From positions 1 through 9,222 of the forward strand of contig CANGZX010000013.1 in NCBI GenBank assembly GCA_947458775.1: a stretch of DNA of 9,222 bases, written 5' to 3'. The notes under the pieces were generated by a model. That model made no database searches, was not told where the DNA came from, and saw only the letters and a program-made list of their open reading frames with translations. Numbering within the stretch: position 1 is the stretch's first letter; every line of letters begins with the position of its first letter. This stretch comes from Sphingobacteriaceae bacterium. GTDB taxonomy: Bacteria > Bacteroidota > Bacteroidia > Sphingobacteriales > Sphingobacteriaceae. The translations under genes and the position numbers were made by a program. This document shows, piece after piece, positions 1 through 6,963 of this stretch.

Positions 1-143
1 AAGGCATTCAAAATAAAGAAACAGCATTTGAGTTAATAATGCAGAAAACAAGTGTAACAAAACGCCCCGTTTTAGAATCTAACCGAGGTATTTTGTTAGG
101 CTTTGATGAAGAAACCTATGCTACATATTTTGCCAAAAAGTAA
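1..143 (+). CDS. ArsC/Spx-family thioredoxin-fold protein, C-terminal fragment
   Basis: An open frame enters from the left edge and ends at TAA 141-143. It gives about 46 residues containing SVTKRPVLES and GILLGFDEETY, ending in YFAKK. This matches the C-terminal signature of the ArsC/Spx/YffB family (consensus roughly P-S-L-I-K-R-P-V-L, then a G-F-x-x-x-x-Y/W motif), small thioredoxin-fold proteins of about 115 residues, some of which reduce arsenate with a thiol partner. The Arg of KRPVL is the conserved Arg of the family. The N-terminal Cys that would separate a reductase from a Spx-like or uncharacterised member lies outside the window, so no activity can be assigned. No terminator is visible between this gene and the peptidase gene 69 nt downstream, so read-through is possible. 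The family call is fairly secure; the function is not. Confidence 0.75.
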   Translation, partial: GIQNKETAFELIMQKTSVTKRPVLESNRGILLGFDEETYATYFAKK

Positions 144-212
144 CAATCATACTGTCTTCACTCATTTTAAAAAACATTTTTACTAATTTTCAACCCTAAA
201 ATCAATTTCATA

Positions 213-2546
213 ATGAACAAAATCAAACACGTAATTGGTGTATCGTTGGCTTTGTTGCTAGGATTTACCTCCTTTGCACAACAAAGCCCAAGCGCAAGCA
301 CCGCAGCACCTGTATCTAAATATAGCTATCAGGATGCTTTTGCTCCCATTTTTTATACTAGAACAGGTAACGAATACCGTTCGGCAAGTGGGCAGCCTGG
401 TCCGAAATATTGGCAAAATCGTGCCGATTATCAATTAACTGCTAAGTTAAATGATCAAAATAACGAAATTTCGGGTTCAGCAACCGTAACCTATACCAAC
501 AATAGCCCCGATGCCTTAGGCTTTGTTTGGATGCAATTAGACCAAAATTTGTTTAAAGCCGATTCTCGTGGAAATGCAGTAATTCCAATGAATGGAAGCC
601 GTAATGGTGCTGGTAATCAAAAATTTGATGGTGGATACACCATCAAATCGGTATCGGTTTTAAACACCCTTCAGGGTAAAACCATCCAAACCGAAGTGAA
701 ATACCAAATTACCGATACCCGTATGCAAGTTTTCTTGCCAAAATCGCTACAAGCGGCCGGCGGACAGGTAAAATTAAAAGTAGAGTATAGTTTTGTTTCA
801 CCTTTGTACGGTTCCGATCGTATGGGTGTTGAGCAAACAAAAAACGGTAAAATATTCACCATGGCACAATGGTATCCACGCATGTGTGTATACGATGATG
901 TGCGTGGTTGGAATGTAGATCCGTATTTGGGTGCTAGTGAGTTTTACTTAGAATATGGCGATTTTGACGTATCATTAACTGTTCCTACAAGCCATATTGT
1001 AGTAGCTTCGGGCGAATTAACCAACCCGCAAGACGTGTATACTGCCGAGCAGCAAAAACGTTGGGCAGAAGCTGCTGCTAGCGAAAAAACAGTAATTATT
1101 AGAGGTGAAGCAGATCTAACTAACCCTGCCTCACGCCCAGCTGGCAAAACCGAATTAACGTGGAAATATAAAATTAAAAATTCTAGAGATTTTGCCTTTG
1201 CATCGTCACCAGCATTTATTATTGATGCTGCAAAAATTAACGTAGCAAGTGGTAAAAAAACCTTGGCCATTTCTGCCTATCCGGTAGAAAGCGTGGGTAC
1301 CGATGCTTGGAGCCGTTCAACTGAATACACCAAAGCATCTATTGAACATTACTCGAAACAATGGTTCGAATTTCCGTACCCTGCAGCTACCAACGTAGCT
1401 GGTAACGAGGGTGGAATGGAATATCCAGGCATAGTATTTTGCAATTGGAAAGATAAAACCGCTGGACTTTGGGGTGTAACCGATCATGAATTTGGTCATA
1501 CGTGGTTCCCCATGATTGTAGGTTCAAACGAGCGTATGTTTGGTTGGATGGACGAAGGGTTTAACACCTTTATAAACAGCCTAAGTACCGAAGCCTTTAA
1601 TAAAGGTGAATACGCCGAAAAACCGATGGATATGCACCGCATGGCCAATATTCTCACTAACCCTACGCTAGAGCCAATGTTGAGCACACCAGATGGAATG
1701 AAAGAGCGTAATATTGGTTTGTTATGTTACATGAAACCAGGTGCAGGCCTTACCTTATTGCGTGAGCAAATTTTAGGCAAAGAGCGTTTCGATCGTGCAT
1801 TCCGTACCTATGTAGAGCGTTGGGCCTACAAACACCCAACCCCAGATGATTTCTTCCGTACCATGGAAAATGTATCGGGTGAAAACCTAAGTTGGTTTTG
1901 GAGAGGCTGGGTACAAAACAATTGGCGTTTAGACCAAGCAGTTACCGCGGTTAAATACGATAAAAACGATCCGAAAAACGGAGCGATTATTACCGTTGAA
2001 AATCTAGAAAAATTACCTATGCCCGTAATTTTAGAAATTAAAACAAAAAGCGGTAAAAAAGAACGCATAACCTTGCCAGTAGAAATTTGGCAACGCAATA
2101 CTTCGTGGACCTTTAAATATCCATCCACCGAAGAATTGGAATCAGTAAGTTCCGATCCTGATCACGTATTGCCAGATCATAATTCTGCAAACGATGTTTG
2201 GAAAGCAACGGCCCAAGAAACTACAGCAACAGCTCCGGTAAGCAACGATATGTACGTAGGAACCTATTCTACTACTAGCATGCCAATTAAACTAGATATT
2301 AAAGTAGAAAATGGAGGATTAGTAGCACAAGCAACTGGTCAACCGGCTTTCCCTATAACACCAAATGGTAAAGATAAATTCTCTTTTGAGGCCGCCGGTC
2401 TAGATTTAGAGTTTAATACTGCAAAAGGCGAATTAACCATTATTCAAGGAGGTTCACCTATTGTGTTTACTCGTGACGGTGGTCCGGTTGTTGTTGCAGC
2501 ACCTGCTGTGGCGCCTGCCGCTCCGGCAAAAGGAAAGAAAAAATAA
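213..2546 (+). CDS. Exported M1-family zinc metallopeptidase (aminopeptidase-like)
   Basis: A 777-residue protein. Residues 1-23 form a Sec signal peptide (Lys-rich start, hydrophobic core, likely cleavage after FTSFA) with no lipobox Cys, which predicts periplasmic or secreted location. The M1 catalytic signature is intact: GGMEY at 400-404 replaces the GxMEN exopeptidase motif, the zinc site HEFGH is at 425-429, and the third zinc ligand Glu448 (in MDEGFN) follows 18 residues after His429. Tyr506 in YMKPGAG is at the place expected for the transition-state-stabilising Tyr. A beta-sandwich N-terminal domain (about 60-340) precedes the catalytic core, and helical segments follow it. Residues about 678-755 (starting DMYVGTY) look like a separate beta-rich domain. 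The tail is Ala/Pro-rich and ends KGKKK; I see no clear type IX secretion sorting domain. M1 enzymes remove N-terminal residues from peptides, so a role in peptide scavenging is likely, but the substrate is unknown. The start at 213 is favoured because the signal peptide begins there; no Shine-Dalgarno is visible. Confidence 0.93.
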   Translation: MNKIKHVIGVSLALLLGFTSFAQQSPSASTAAPVSKYSYQDAFAPIFYTRTGNEYRSASGQPGPKYWQNRADYQLTAKLNDQNNEISGSATVTYTNNSPDALGFVWMQLDQNLFKADSRGNAVIPMNGSRNGAGNQKFDGGYTIKSVSVLNTLQGKTIQTEVKYQITDTRMQVFLPKSLQAAGGQVKLKVEYSFVSPLYGSDRMGVEQTKNGKIFTMAQWYPRMCVYDDVRGWNVDPYLGASEFYLEYGDFDVSLTVPTSHIVVASGELTNPQDVYTAEQQKRWAEAAASEKTVIIRGEADLTNPASRPAGKTELTWKYKIKNSRDFAFASSPAFIIDAAKINVASGKKTLAISAYPVESVGTDAWSRSTEYTKASIEHYSKQWFEFPYPAATNVAGNEGGMEYPGIVFCNWKDKTAGLWGVTDHEFGHTWFPMIVGSNERMFGWMDEGFNTFINSLSTEAFNKGEYAEKPMDMHRMANILTNPTLEPMLSTPDGMKERNIGLLCYMKPGAGLTLLREQILGKERFDRAFRTYVERWAYKHPTPDDFFRTMENVSGENLSWFWRGWVQNNWRLDQAVTAVKYDKNDPKNGAIITVENLEKLPMPVILEIKTKSGKKERITLPVEIWQRNTSWTFKYPSTEELESVSSDPDHVLPDHNSANDVWKATAQETTATAPVSNDMYVGTYSTTSMPIKLDIKVENGGLVAQATGQPAFPITPNGKDKFSFEAAGLDLEFNTAKGELTIIQGGSPIVFTRDGGPVVVAAPAVAPAAPAKGKKK

Positions 2547-2565
2547 TTTTTTTTAATCTTTTTAC

Positions 2566-2601
2566 AAAAAAAGGGGAAGCGACTTTGCTTCCCCTTTTTT
2601 T
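2566..2601 (+). terminator. Intrinsic terminator after the M1 peptidase gene
   Basis: A perfect 15-bp stem: seven A's plus GGGGAAGC (2566-2580), a six-base loop GACTTT, then GCTTCCCC plus seven T's (2587-2601). The GC-rich core followed by a U tract is a classical intrinsic terminator 19 nt after the peptidase stop codon. The A tract on the left makes it potentially bidirectional. It isolates the peptidase gene from the ribosomal operon downstream. Confidence 0.93.
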
Positions 2602-2623
2602 GTTATCTAACTCCCCTAATTCG

Positions 2624-2649
2624 GGCTATGCTAAGCAAGGCTATTGCTA
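2624..2649 (+). repeat. Imperfect tandem copy in the rpsL upstream region
   Basis: GGCTATGCTA (2624-2633) recurs as GGCTATTGCTA (2639-2649), 15 bases apart with one inserted T. The segment also contains a five-base stem AGCAA/TTGCT (2634-2638 with 2644-2648). It lies between the terminator and the rpsL promoter, where no gene is present. No function can be assigned and chance is a fair explanation. Confidence 0.3.
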
Positions 2650-2669
2650 CTAAAGTGCAAAAACGAATT

Positions 2670-2692
2670 ATTTTCAATAAATGCTTGAAAAT
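2670..2692. promoter_or_regulatory. Inverted repeat overlapping the rpsL -33 element
   Basis: ATTTTCAA (2670-2677) and TTGAAAAT (2685-2692) form a perfect inverted repeat with eight-base arms and a seven-base spacer. The right arm contains the TTG proposed as the -33 element, so a protein bound here would compete with or contact RNA polymerase. It could be an operator, part of an AT-rich upstream activating element, or chance in AT-rich DNA. Confidence 0.4.
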
Positions 2693-2715
2693 CAAAAAGG
2701 GAAACATTACCTTTG
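2685..2715 (+). promoter_or_regulatory. Bacteroidota-type promoter of the rpsL operon
   Basis: TACCTTTG at 2708-2715 matches the -7 consensus TAnnTTTG exactly. TTG at 2685-2687, 20 bases upstream, fits the -33 element, within the usual spacing of about 17-23. Transcription would begin near 2719-2722, leaving a leader of about 43 nt. The position just after a strong terminator and before rpsL supports this as the main promoter of rpsL-rpsG-fusA-rpsJ. Confidence 0.8.
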
Positions 2716-2718
2716 CAG

Positions 2719-2762
2719 TCCTTTAAAATAGGATAAAACAATTTTAAAACTAAAAACAACAA
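2719..2762 (+). promoter_or_regulatory. rpsL leader with weak dyads
   Basis: The presumed 5' untranslated region is A-rich and has no Shine-Dalgarno. It can form a short stem TCCT/AGGA (2719-2722 with 2730-2733) or, alternatively, an all-AU stem TTTAAAAT/ATTTTAAA (2722-2729 with 2741-2748). The two share bases and exclude each other. Both are weak, so any regulatory role is speculative. Confidence 0.3.
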
Positions 2763-3143
2763 ATGCCAACCATTCAACAATTAGTTAGGAAAGGTAGAGT
2801 AGCTATGGTGGATAAGAGTAAATCCCCAGCGTTGGACAGCTGTCCACAGCGAAGAGGTGTGTGTACCCGTGTATACACTACTACCCCTAAAAAACCAAAC
2901 TCAGCCATGCGTAAAGTAGCTCGTGTGCGTTTAACCAACGGAAAAGAAGTAAATGCTTACATCCCAGGAGAAGGCCACAACTTGCAAGAACACTCAATCG
3001 TGTTAATTCGCGGTGGACGTGTGAAAGATTTACCGGGTGTACGTTACCACATTATTCGTGGTGCATTGGATACTTCTGGTGTAGACGGACGTAATCAACG
3101 TCGTTCTAAATACGGAACTAAGAAACCTAAAGCTAAAGCATAA
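2763..3143 (+). CDS. rpsL: 30S ribosomal protein S12 (uS12)
   Basis: A 126-residue protein starting [12 protein letters not shown], full length for S12. It sits at the decoding centre of the 30S subunit and helps set translational accuracy. Diagnostic stretches are [18 protein letters not shown] (residues 31-48), [10 protein letters not shown] (69-78) and [13 protein letters not shown] (84-96). Lys43 and Lys88, the positions most often changed in streptomycin resistance (counting Met), are both wild type. Asp89 is the residue that RimO methylthiolates in E. coli. The basic tail KKPKAKA is typical. The gene begins the operon about 43 nt after the proposed start of transcription and lies 15 nt before rpsG. 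Confidence 0.98.
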   Translation: MPTIQQLVRKGRVAMVDKSKSPALDSCPQRRGVCTRVYTTTPKKPNSAMRKVARVRLTNGKEVNAYIPGEGHNLQEHSIVLIRGGRVKDLPGVRYHIIRGALDTSGVDGRNQRRSKYGTKKPKAKA

Positions 3144-3145
3144 AC

Positions 3146-3150
3146 GGAGG
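3146..3150 (+). promoter_or_regulatory. Consensus Shine-Dalgarno of rpsG
   Basis: GGAGG lies eight bases before the rpsG ATG, in the 15-base gap after rpsL. It is the only well-placed consensus ribosome binding site in the window; the other starts have A-rich leaders or abut the previous stop. Bacteroidota ribosomes make little use of this pairing, because in studied members the anti-Shine-Dalgarno end of 16S rRNA is sequestered, so its presence is notable. Confidence 0.75.
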
Positions 3151-3158
3151 AAAGAATC

Positions 3159-3626
3159 ATGAGAAAGTCGAAACCAAAAAAACGAATTATCCTGCCTGAT
3201 CCGAAGTTTAACGACGTAATGGTAACCAGGTTTGTAAACAATATGATGTATGATGGCAAAAAGTCAATTGCGTACGCAATTTTCTATGATGCTGTTGAAT
3301 TAGTAGAGAAAAAAACGAGCGAAAATGGATTAGAGTCTTGGAAAAAGGCACTAAACAATGTAATGCCTATGGTAGAGGTTAAATCTCGTCGTGTAGGTGG
3401 CGCTAACTTCCAAGTACCAACCGAGGTTCGTCCGGATCGTAAAATTGCTCTAGGAATGAAATGGTTAATTAATTATTCACGCAAACGTGGTGAAAAAACC
3501 ATGATGGAAAAATTAGCCGGCGAAATTATTGCTGCCGCTAAAGGTGAAGGTGCTGCCGTGAAGAAAAAAGAAGACACCCATAAAATGGCTGAAGCCAATA
3601 AAGCATTCTCACACTTTAGATTTTAA
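3159..3626 (+). CDS. rpsG: 30S ribosomal protein S7 (uS7)
   Basis: A 155-residue protein, the usual length for bacterial S7. It nucleates assembly of the 30S head by binding the 3' domain of 16S rRNA and lies near the E and P sites. Recognisable segments are MRKSKPKKR at the N-terminus, the helix [21 protein letters not shown] (about 25-45), [17 protein letters not shown] (74-90), and the C-terminal [18 protein letters not shown]. In E. coli S7 represses its own operon by binding the rpsL-rpsG spacer. Here that spacer is only 15 nt and cannot hold the E. coli-type structure, so control, if present, must work differently. The start is fixed by the strong GGAGG upstream and by family match. Confidence 0.98.
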   Translation: MRKSKPKKRIILPDPKFNDVMVTRFVNNMMYDGKKSIAYAIFYDAVELVEKKTSENGLESWKKALNNVMPMVEVKSRRVGGANFQVPTEVRPDRKIALGMKWLINYSRKRGEKTMMEKLAGEIIAAAKGEGAAVKKKEDTHKMAEANKAFSHFRF

Positions 3627-3639
3627 TTAGAAAGATAAG

Positions 3640-5751
3640 ATGTCAAGAGATTTAAAATTTACCAGAAATATTGGTATCGCCGCACACATTGATGCTGGTA
3701 AAACAACAACCACCGAGCGTATTCTTTATTATGCTGGTGTAAGTCATAAAATTGGTGAAGTGCACGAAGGTGCAGCTACCATGGATTGGATGGCACAAGA
3801 GCAGGAGCGTGGTATTACCATTACTTCGGCTGCAACAACCGTTGGTTGGAAATACAGAGGTCAAGATTATCATATCAACATCATCGATACTCCGGGTCAC
3901 GTGGATTTTACCGTAGAGGTAAACCGTTCATTGCGTGTATTAGATGGTTTGGTTTTCTTATTCTCTGCGGTTGATGGTGTTGAACCTCAATCTGAAACCA
4001 ACTGGCGTTTAGCTAATAACTACAATGTTGCCCGTATCGGTTTCGTTAATAAAATGGACCGTTCTGGTGCCGACTTCTTAAAAGTAGTGAAACAAGTTAA
4101 AGACATGTTAGGTTCTAACGCCGTGCCTTTGCAGTTGCCAATTGGTGCTGAAGAAGGATTTAAAGGTGTTATTGATCTCATTAACTTCCGTGGTATTGTT
4201 TGGAACGAGCACGATAAAGGAATGACCTTTACCGAAGTACCAATTCCAGAGGATATGATTGCTGAAGCAACGGAATGGAGAGAAAAATTACTAGAATCTG
4301 TAGCTGAATACGATGAGAGCTTGATGGAGAAATTCTTCGATGCTCCAGAAACAATTACAGAACGCGAAGTTTTAGACGCTCTACGTCAGGCTGTTTTAGA
4401 TGCTAAAATTGTTCCTATGGTTTGTGGTTCATCTTTCAAAAACAAAGGTGTACAAACCATGTTGGATTATGTGATGGAATTATTGCCTTCACCAATGGAC
4501 GTAGAAGGTATTGTAGGAACTAATCCAGATACCGGCGAAGAAATCTTACGTAAACCATCTGAAAAAGAACCATTTGCAGCTTTAGCATTTAAAATTGCAA
4601 CCGATCCGTTCGTGGGTCGTTTGTGTTTTATCCGTGTTTACTCAGGTAACCTAGAAGCCGGATCGTATGTATATAACATGCGCTCAGGTAATAAAGAACG
4701 TATTTCCCGTATCTTCCAAATGCATGCTAACAAGCAAAACCCAATTCCTAATGTAGGAGCTGGAGATATTGCAGCGGTAGTTGGATTTAAAGATATTAAA
4801 ACCGGAGATACCCTTTGCGATGAAAAACACCCAATTGTGTTAGAATCTATGAATTTCCCTGAACCAGTTATTGGTTTAGCTATCGAGCCTAAAACACAGG
4901 CCGATATGGATAAATTAGGTATGGCTTTAGGTAAATTATCTGAAGAAGATCCTACATTCCACGTAAAAACAGATGAAGAAACAGGTCAGACTGTAATTTC
5001 AGGTATGGGTGAGCTTCACTTAGATATTATCATGGATCGTTTGAAACGTGAGTTTAAAGTAGAAGTAAACCAGGGAGCTCCTCAGGTTTCTTACAAAGAG
5101 GCCATTACCGGAACGTCACAACACCGCGAAACGTATAAGAAACAAACAGGTGGTCGTGGTAAATTTGCCGATATTCAAGTTATTATTTCACCAATTGATG
5201 CCGATTACGAAAAAGGCGGTTTACAGTTTGTAAACGAAATTTCGGGTGGTTCTATTCCACGTGAATTTATCCCTTCGGTTGAAAAAGGCTTTGCTGCCGC
5301 GATGGTAAACGGTGTTTTAGCCGGATATCCATTACAAGGCATGAAAGTGCGTTTAATTGACGGATCTTTCCACGCAGTCGATTCAGATGCGTTATCATTC
5401 GAGATTTGTGCCCGTTCTGCTTTCCGCGAAGCATTACCAAAATGTAAGCCGGTATTAATGGAGCCAATCATGAAAATAGAGATATTAACTCCTGAAGAAA
5501 ACATGGGTGACGTAATAGGGGATATGAACCGTCGTCGTGGCCAGCTTTTAGGTATGGATTCACGTGCAGGCGCACAGGTTATTAAAGCCACCGTGCCGCT
5601 TTCTGAAATGTTTGGTTATGTAACTCAGTTACGTACCATTACTTCGGGTCGTGCAACCTCTACTATGGAATTCGATCACTACGAACCAGCTCCTAAAAAC
5701 GTACAAGATGAGGTAATTGCTAAATCAAAAGGCAAAACCGCAAACGCATAA
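3640..5751 (+). CDS. fusA: Translation elongation factor G (EF-G)
   Basis: A 703-residue GTPase, full length, that drives translocation of tRNA and mRNA and, with ribosome recycling factor, recycles ribosomes. All G motifs are intact: AHIDAGKT (15-22), RGIT with Thr60, DTPGH (83-87), NKMD (137-140) and GSSFKN (263-268). Domain II spans about 290-400. Domain III contains MGELHLDI (456-463). Domain IV has the tip loop [15 protein letters not shown] (536-550) and His578 in GSFHAVDSD, equivalent to the functionally important E. coli His583. Domain V ends near 680, followed by a short Lys-rich tail. Intact GTPase motifs and position between rpsG and rpsJ mark this as the canonical housekeeping EF-G, not a second EF-G paralogue. 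It starts 13 nt after rpsG with no Shine-Dalgarno. Confidence 0.98.
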   Translation: MSRDLKFTRNIGIAAHIDAGKTTTTERILYYAGVSHKIGEVHEGAATMDWMAQEQERGITITSAATTVGWKYRGQDYHINIIDTPGHVDFTVEVNRSLRVLDGLVFLFSAVDGVEPQSETNWRLANNYNVARIGFVNKMDRSGADFLKVVKQVKDMLGSNAVPLQLPIGAEEGFKGVIDLINFRGIVWNEHDKGMTFTEVPIPEDMIAEATEWREKLLESVAEYDESLMEKFFDAPETITEREVLDALRQAVLDAKIVPMVCGSSFKNKGVQTMLDYVMELLPSPMDVEGIVGTNPDTGEEILRKPSEKEPFAALAFKIATDPFVGRLCFIRVYSGNLEAGSYVYNMRSGNKERISRIFQMHANKQNPIPNVGAGDIAAVVGFKDIKTGDTLCDEKHPIVLESMNFPEPVIGLAIEPKTQADMDKLGMALGKLSEEDPTFHVKTDEETGQTVISGMGELHLDIIMDRLKREFKVEVNQGAPQVSYKEAITGTSQHRETYKKQTGGRGKFADIQVIISPIDADYEKGGLQFVNEISGGSIPREFIPSVEKGFAAAMVNGVLAGYPLQGMKVRLIDGSFHAVDSDALSFEICARSAFREALPKCKPVLMEPIMKIEILTPEENMGDVIGDMNRRRGQLLGMDSRAGAQVIKATVPLSEMFGYVTQLRTITSGRATSTMEFDHYEPAPKNVQDEVIAKSKGKTANA

Positions 5752-5765
5752 ATAAATTAATTACC

Positions 5766-5797
5766 AACCCTGCTAACTAATAGCTCTTAGTAGGGTT
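5766..5797 (+). promoter_or_regulatory. Hairpin between fusA and rpsJ
   Basis: AACCCTGCTAA (5766-5776) and TTAGTAGGGTT (5787-5797) pair over 11 bases, with one G-U, around a ten-base loop. The hairpin occupies the centre of the 60-nt gap and ends 14 nt before the rpsJ ATG. No U tract follows, so it does not look like an ordinary terminator. It could be an RNA processing or stability element, a protein-binding control site for rpsJ, or a partial attenuator. Confidence 0.55.
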
Positions 5798-5811
5798 TAA
5801 ACAAAAATAAC

Positions 5812-6117
5812 ATGAGCCAAAGAATCAGAATTAAATTGAAATCGTACGATTACAACTTGGTTGATAAATCAGCCGAAAAAATCGTAAAAACAGTAAAACC
5901 TACGGGTGCTGTGGTAAGTGGACCCATTCCATTGCCAACGGAGAAAAGAATTTTCACTGTGTTGCGTTCACCACACGTGAACAAAAAAGCACGTGAGCAA
6001 TTCCAGTTATGCGCTTACAAACGTTTGTTAGATATATATAGTTCTAACTCTAAAACGGTTGATGCCTTAATGAAATTAGAATTGCCCTCAGGTGTTGAAG
6101 TAGAAATCAAAGTCTGA
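5812..6117 (+). CDS. rpsJ: 30S ribosomal protein S10 (uS10 / NusE)
   Basis: A 101-residue protein of standard length, [14 protein letters not shown] to VEVEIKV. Typical S10 segments are [18 protein letters not shown] (8-25), [12 protein letters not shown] (35-46), and the loop segment [17 protein letters not shown] (48-64). It belongs to the 30S head; in other bacteria it also acts as NusE, binding NusB and NusG in antitermination and linking transcription to translation. Here it closes the rpsL operon: a TGA followed directly by TAA (6115-6120) ends translation and an intrinsic terminator starts 20 nt later. In E. coli rpsJ instead leads the S10 operon. Confidence 0.98.
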   Translation: MSQRIRIKLKSYDYNLVDKSAEKIVKTVKPTGAVVSGPIPLPTEKRIFTVLRSPHVNKKAREQFQLCAYKRLLDIYSSNSKTVDALMKLELPSGVEVEIKV

Positions 6118-6137
6118 TAAATTGGGTTAAACCAATA

Positions 6138-6167
6138 AAAAAGCCATCCCAAACGGGGTGGCTTTTT
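6138..6167 (+). terminator. Intrinsic terminator between rpsJ and rplC
   Basis: AAAAAGCCATCCC (6138-6150) pairs with GGGGTGGCTTTTT (6155-6167) over 13 bases, with one G-U, around the four-base loop AAAC. The run of five T's follows the GC-rich part. A smaller stem ATTGG/CCAAT (6121-6125 with 6132-6136) lies directly upstream. The position 20 nt after rpsJ and before a strong promoter supports a real transcript end. The U tract is modest, so some read-through into rplC is likely. Confidence 0.85.
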
Positions 6168-6212
6168 GTTATGAAATTTAGGGGGCGCATTTTACAGATC
6201 AATCAAATCATT

Positions 6213-6227
6213 TTATTTTCAAAAAAT
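6213..6227 (+). promoter_or_regulatory. AT-rich block upstream of the rplC promoter, shared with rpsL
   Basis: This 15-base block matches the one at 2668-2682 before rpsL in 14 positions (shared TTATTTTCAA then, after one difference, AAAT). It lies upstream of the -33 element. Its TTCAAA (6218-6223) is the inverse of TTTGAA at 6239-6244 over the -33 element, a looser version of the dyad at rpsL. An UP-like element or common regulator site is possible; low complexity makes chance plausible. Confidence 0.35.
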
Positions 6228-6238
6228 TACATAAAGTG

Positions 6239-6269
6239 TTTGAATGTTTAATTGTATTTCCTATCTTTG
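6239..6269 (+). promoter_or_regulatory. Bacteroidota-type promoter of the rplC (S10-type) operon
   Basis: TTTG at 6239-6242 and TATCTTTG at 6262-6269 are exact matches to the -33 and -7 consensus elements, separated by 19 bases. Transcription would start near 6273-6276, giving a leader of about 70 nt before the preferred rplC start. Together with the terminator at 6138-6167 it makes rplC the first gene of a separate transcript. Confidence 0.87.
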
Positions 6270-6273
6270 CCGT

Positions 6274-6344
6274 CCCTTTAGAGGGGTTTACCATGTCTTG
6301 AACGAAGCCCTACTGCTTCGATGGACACAAACGAATTAAGAAAA
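6274..6344 (+). promoter_or_regulatory. Structured leader of the rplC operon
   Basis: The leader holds two stems. A small one, CCCT/AGGG (6274-6277 with 6282-6285), lies at the presumed 5' end. A stronger one, CGAAGC/GCTTCG (6303-6308 with 6315-6320) with a six-base loop, can be extended across an internal loop by TGTC/GACA (6294-6297 with 6324-6327). It would take in an ATG at 6321 that is in frame with rplC. A two-codon frame ATG TCT TGA begins at 6293. The layout suits autogenous control, as L4 exerts on the S10 leader in E. coli, but no homology to that leader is visible. Confidence 0.45.
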
Positions 6345-6962
6345 ATGTCAGGAATTATTGGAAAAAAAGTAGGAATGACCAGCATTTTCGATGCTGAAGG
6401 GAAAAACATCCCCTGTACTGTAATCGAAGCTGGGCCTTGCGTAGTTACCCAACTACGTACCGTCGATGCCGACGGCTACACTGCCGTTCAGTTGGCTTTC
6501 GACGAGAAAAAAGAGAAAAACACTACTGGAGCATTAAAAGGTCATTTTGCGAAAGCAAAAACAACCCCAAAACGCAAATTAGTTGAGTTTAAAACTTTTG
6601 AAGACGAAAAAAATCTTGGAGATACCATAACCGTTGAGATTTTCGCTGAAGGCGATTTTGTTGATGTAGTAGGTACTTCAAAAGGTAAAGGTTTTCAAGG
6701 GGTTGTTAAACGTCACGGATTTGCCGGTGTTGGTGGTCAAACTCACGGTCAGCACAATAGAATGCGTGCACCGGGTTCATTAGGAGCATCTTCATGGCCA
6801 TCTAAGGTATTTAAAGGTATGCGTATGGCCGGCCGTATGGGTGGCGATCGTGTGAAAATTCAAAACCTTGAGGTATTGAAAGTGTATCCAGAGCACAACT
6901 TAATGGTAGTTAGCGGATCTATTCCGGGAGCTAAAGGTTCTTACGTTATAGTTGATAAATAA
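6345..6962 (+). CDS. rplC: 50S ribosomal protein L3 (uL3)
   Basis: A 205-residue protein from [15 protein letters not shown] to VIVDK, the usual length for L3. It is one of the first proteins in 50S assembly and reaches towards the peptidyl transferase centre. Marker stretches are [17 protein letters not shown] (110-126), [26 protein letters not shown] (133-158) and [10 protein letters not shown] (161-170). Residue 150, the Gln methylated by PrmB in E. coli, is Ser here. An in-frame ATG at 6321 would add eight residues (MDTNELRK). I prefer 6345 because L3 proteins begin at M-x-G-x-I/V-G-K-K and the earlier ATG abuts a hairpin; neither has a Shine-Dalgarno. One base separates the stop from rplD. 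Confidence 0.97.
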   Translation: MSGIIGKKVGMTSIFDAEGKNIPCTVIEAGPCVVTQLRTVDADGYTAVQLAFDEKKEKNTTGALKGHFAKAKTTPKRKLVEFKTFEDEKNLGDTITVEIFAEGDFVDVVGTSKGKGFQGVVKRHGFAGVGGQTHGQHNRMRAPGSLGASSWPSKVFKGMRMAGRMGGDRVKIQNLEVLKVYPEHNLMVVSGSIPGAKGSYVIVDK

Positions 6963-6963
6963 G

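Noticed and set aside
144..212. Possible promoter for the M1 gene (TAATTTTC at 184-191)
   Set aside because: The last base of the -7 consensus is wrong and no TTG lies at suitable spacing, so the gene may be read from the ArsC-like gene or from an unrecognised signal.
1826..2128. 100-codon and similar minus-strand open frames inside the M1 peptidase gene
   Set aside because: No similarity to known families, no start context, and complete overlap with a gene having clear catalytic motifs.
5205..5591. 128-codon open frame on the minus strand within fusA
   Set aside because: Antisense shadow of EF-G domains IV-V; its composition follows the fusA codons and no promoter is visible.
5752..5811. 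Separate promoter for rpsJ
   Set aside because: No TAnnTTTG element occurs in the fusA-rpsJ gap; rpsJ is best read as the last gene of the rpsL transcript.
6321..6344. Eight-residue N-terminal extension of L3 (MDTNELRK) from ATG 6321
   Set aside because: L3 family proteins start at the equivalent of MSGIIGKK (6345), and the upstream ATG abuts a hairpin. Kept as an open point in the findings, not in the gene coordinates.
6952..6963. TTG start for rplD inside rplC
   Set aside because: It would overlap the rplC end and add MINK without family support; ATG 6964 is directly after the stop.
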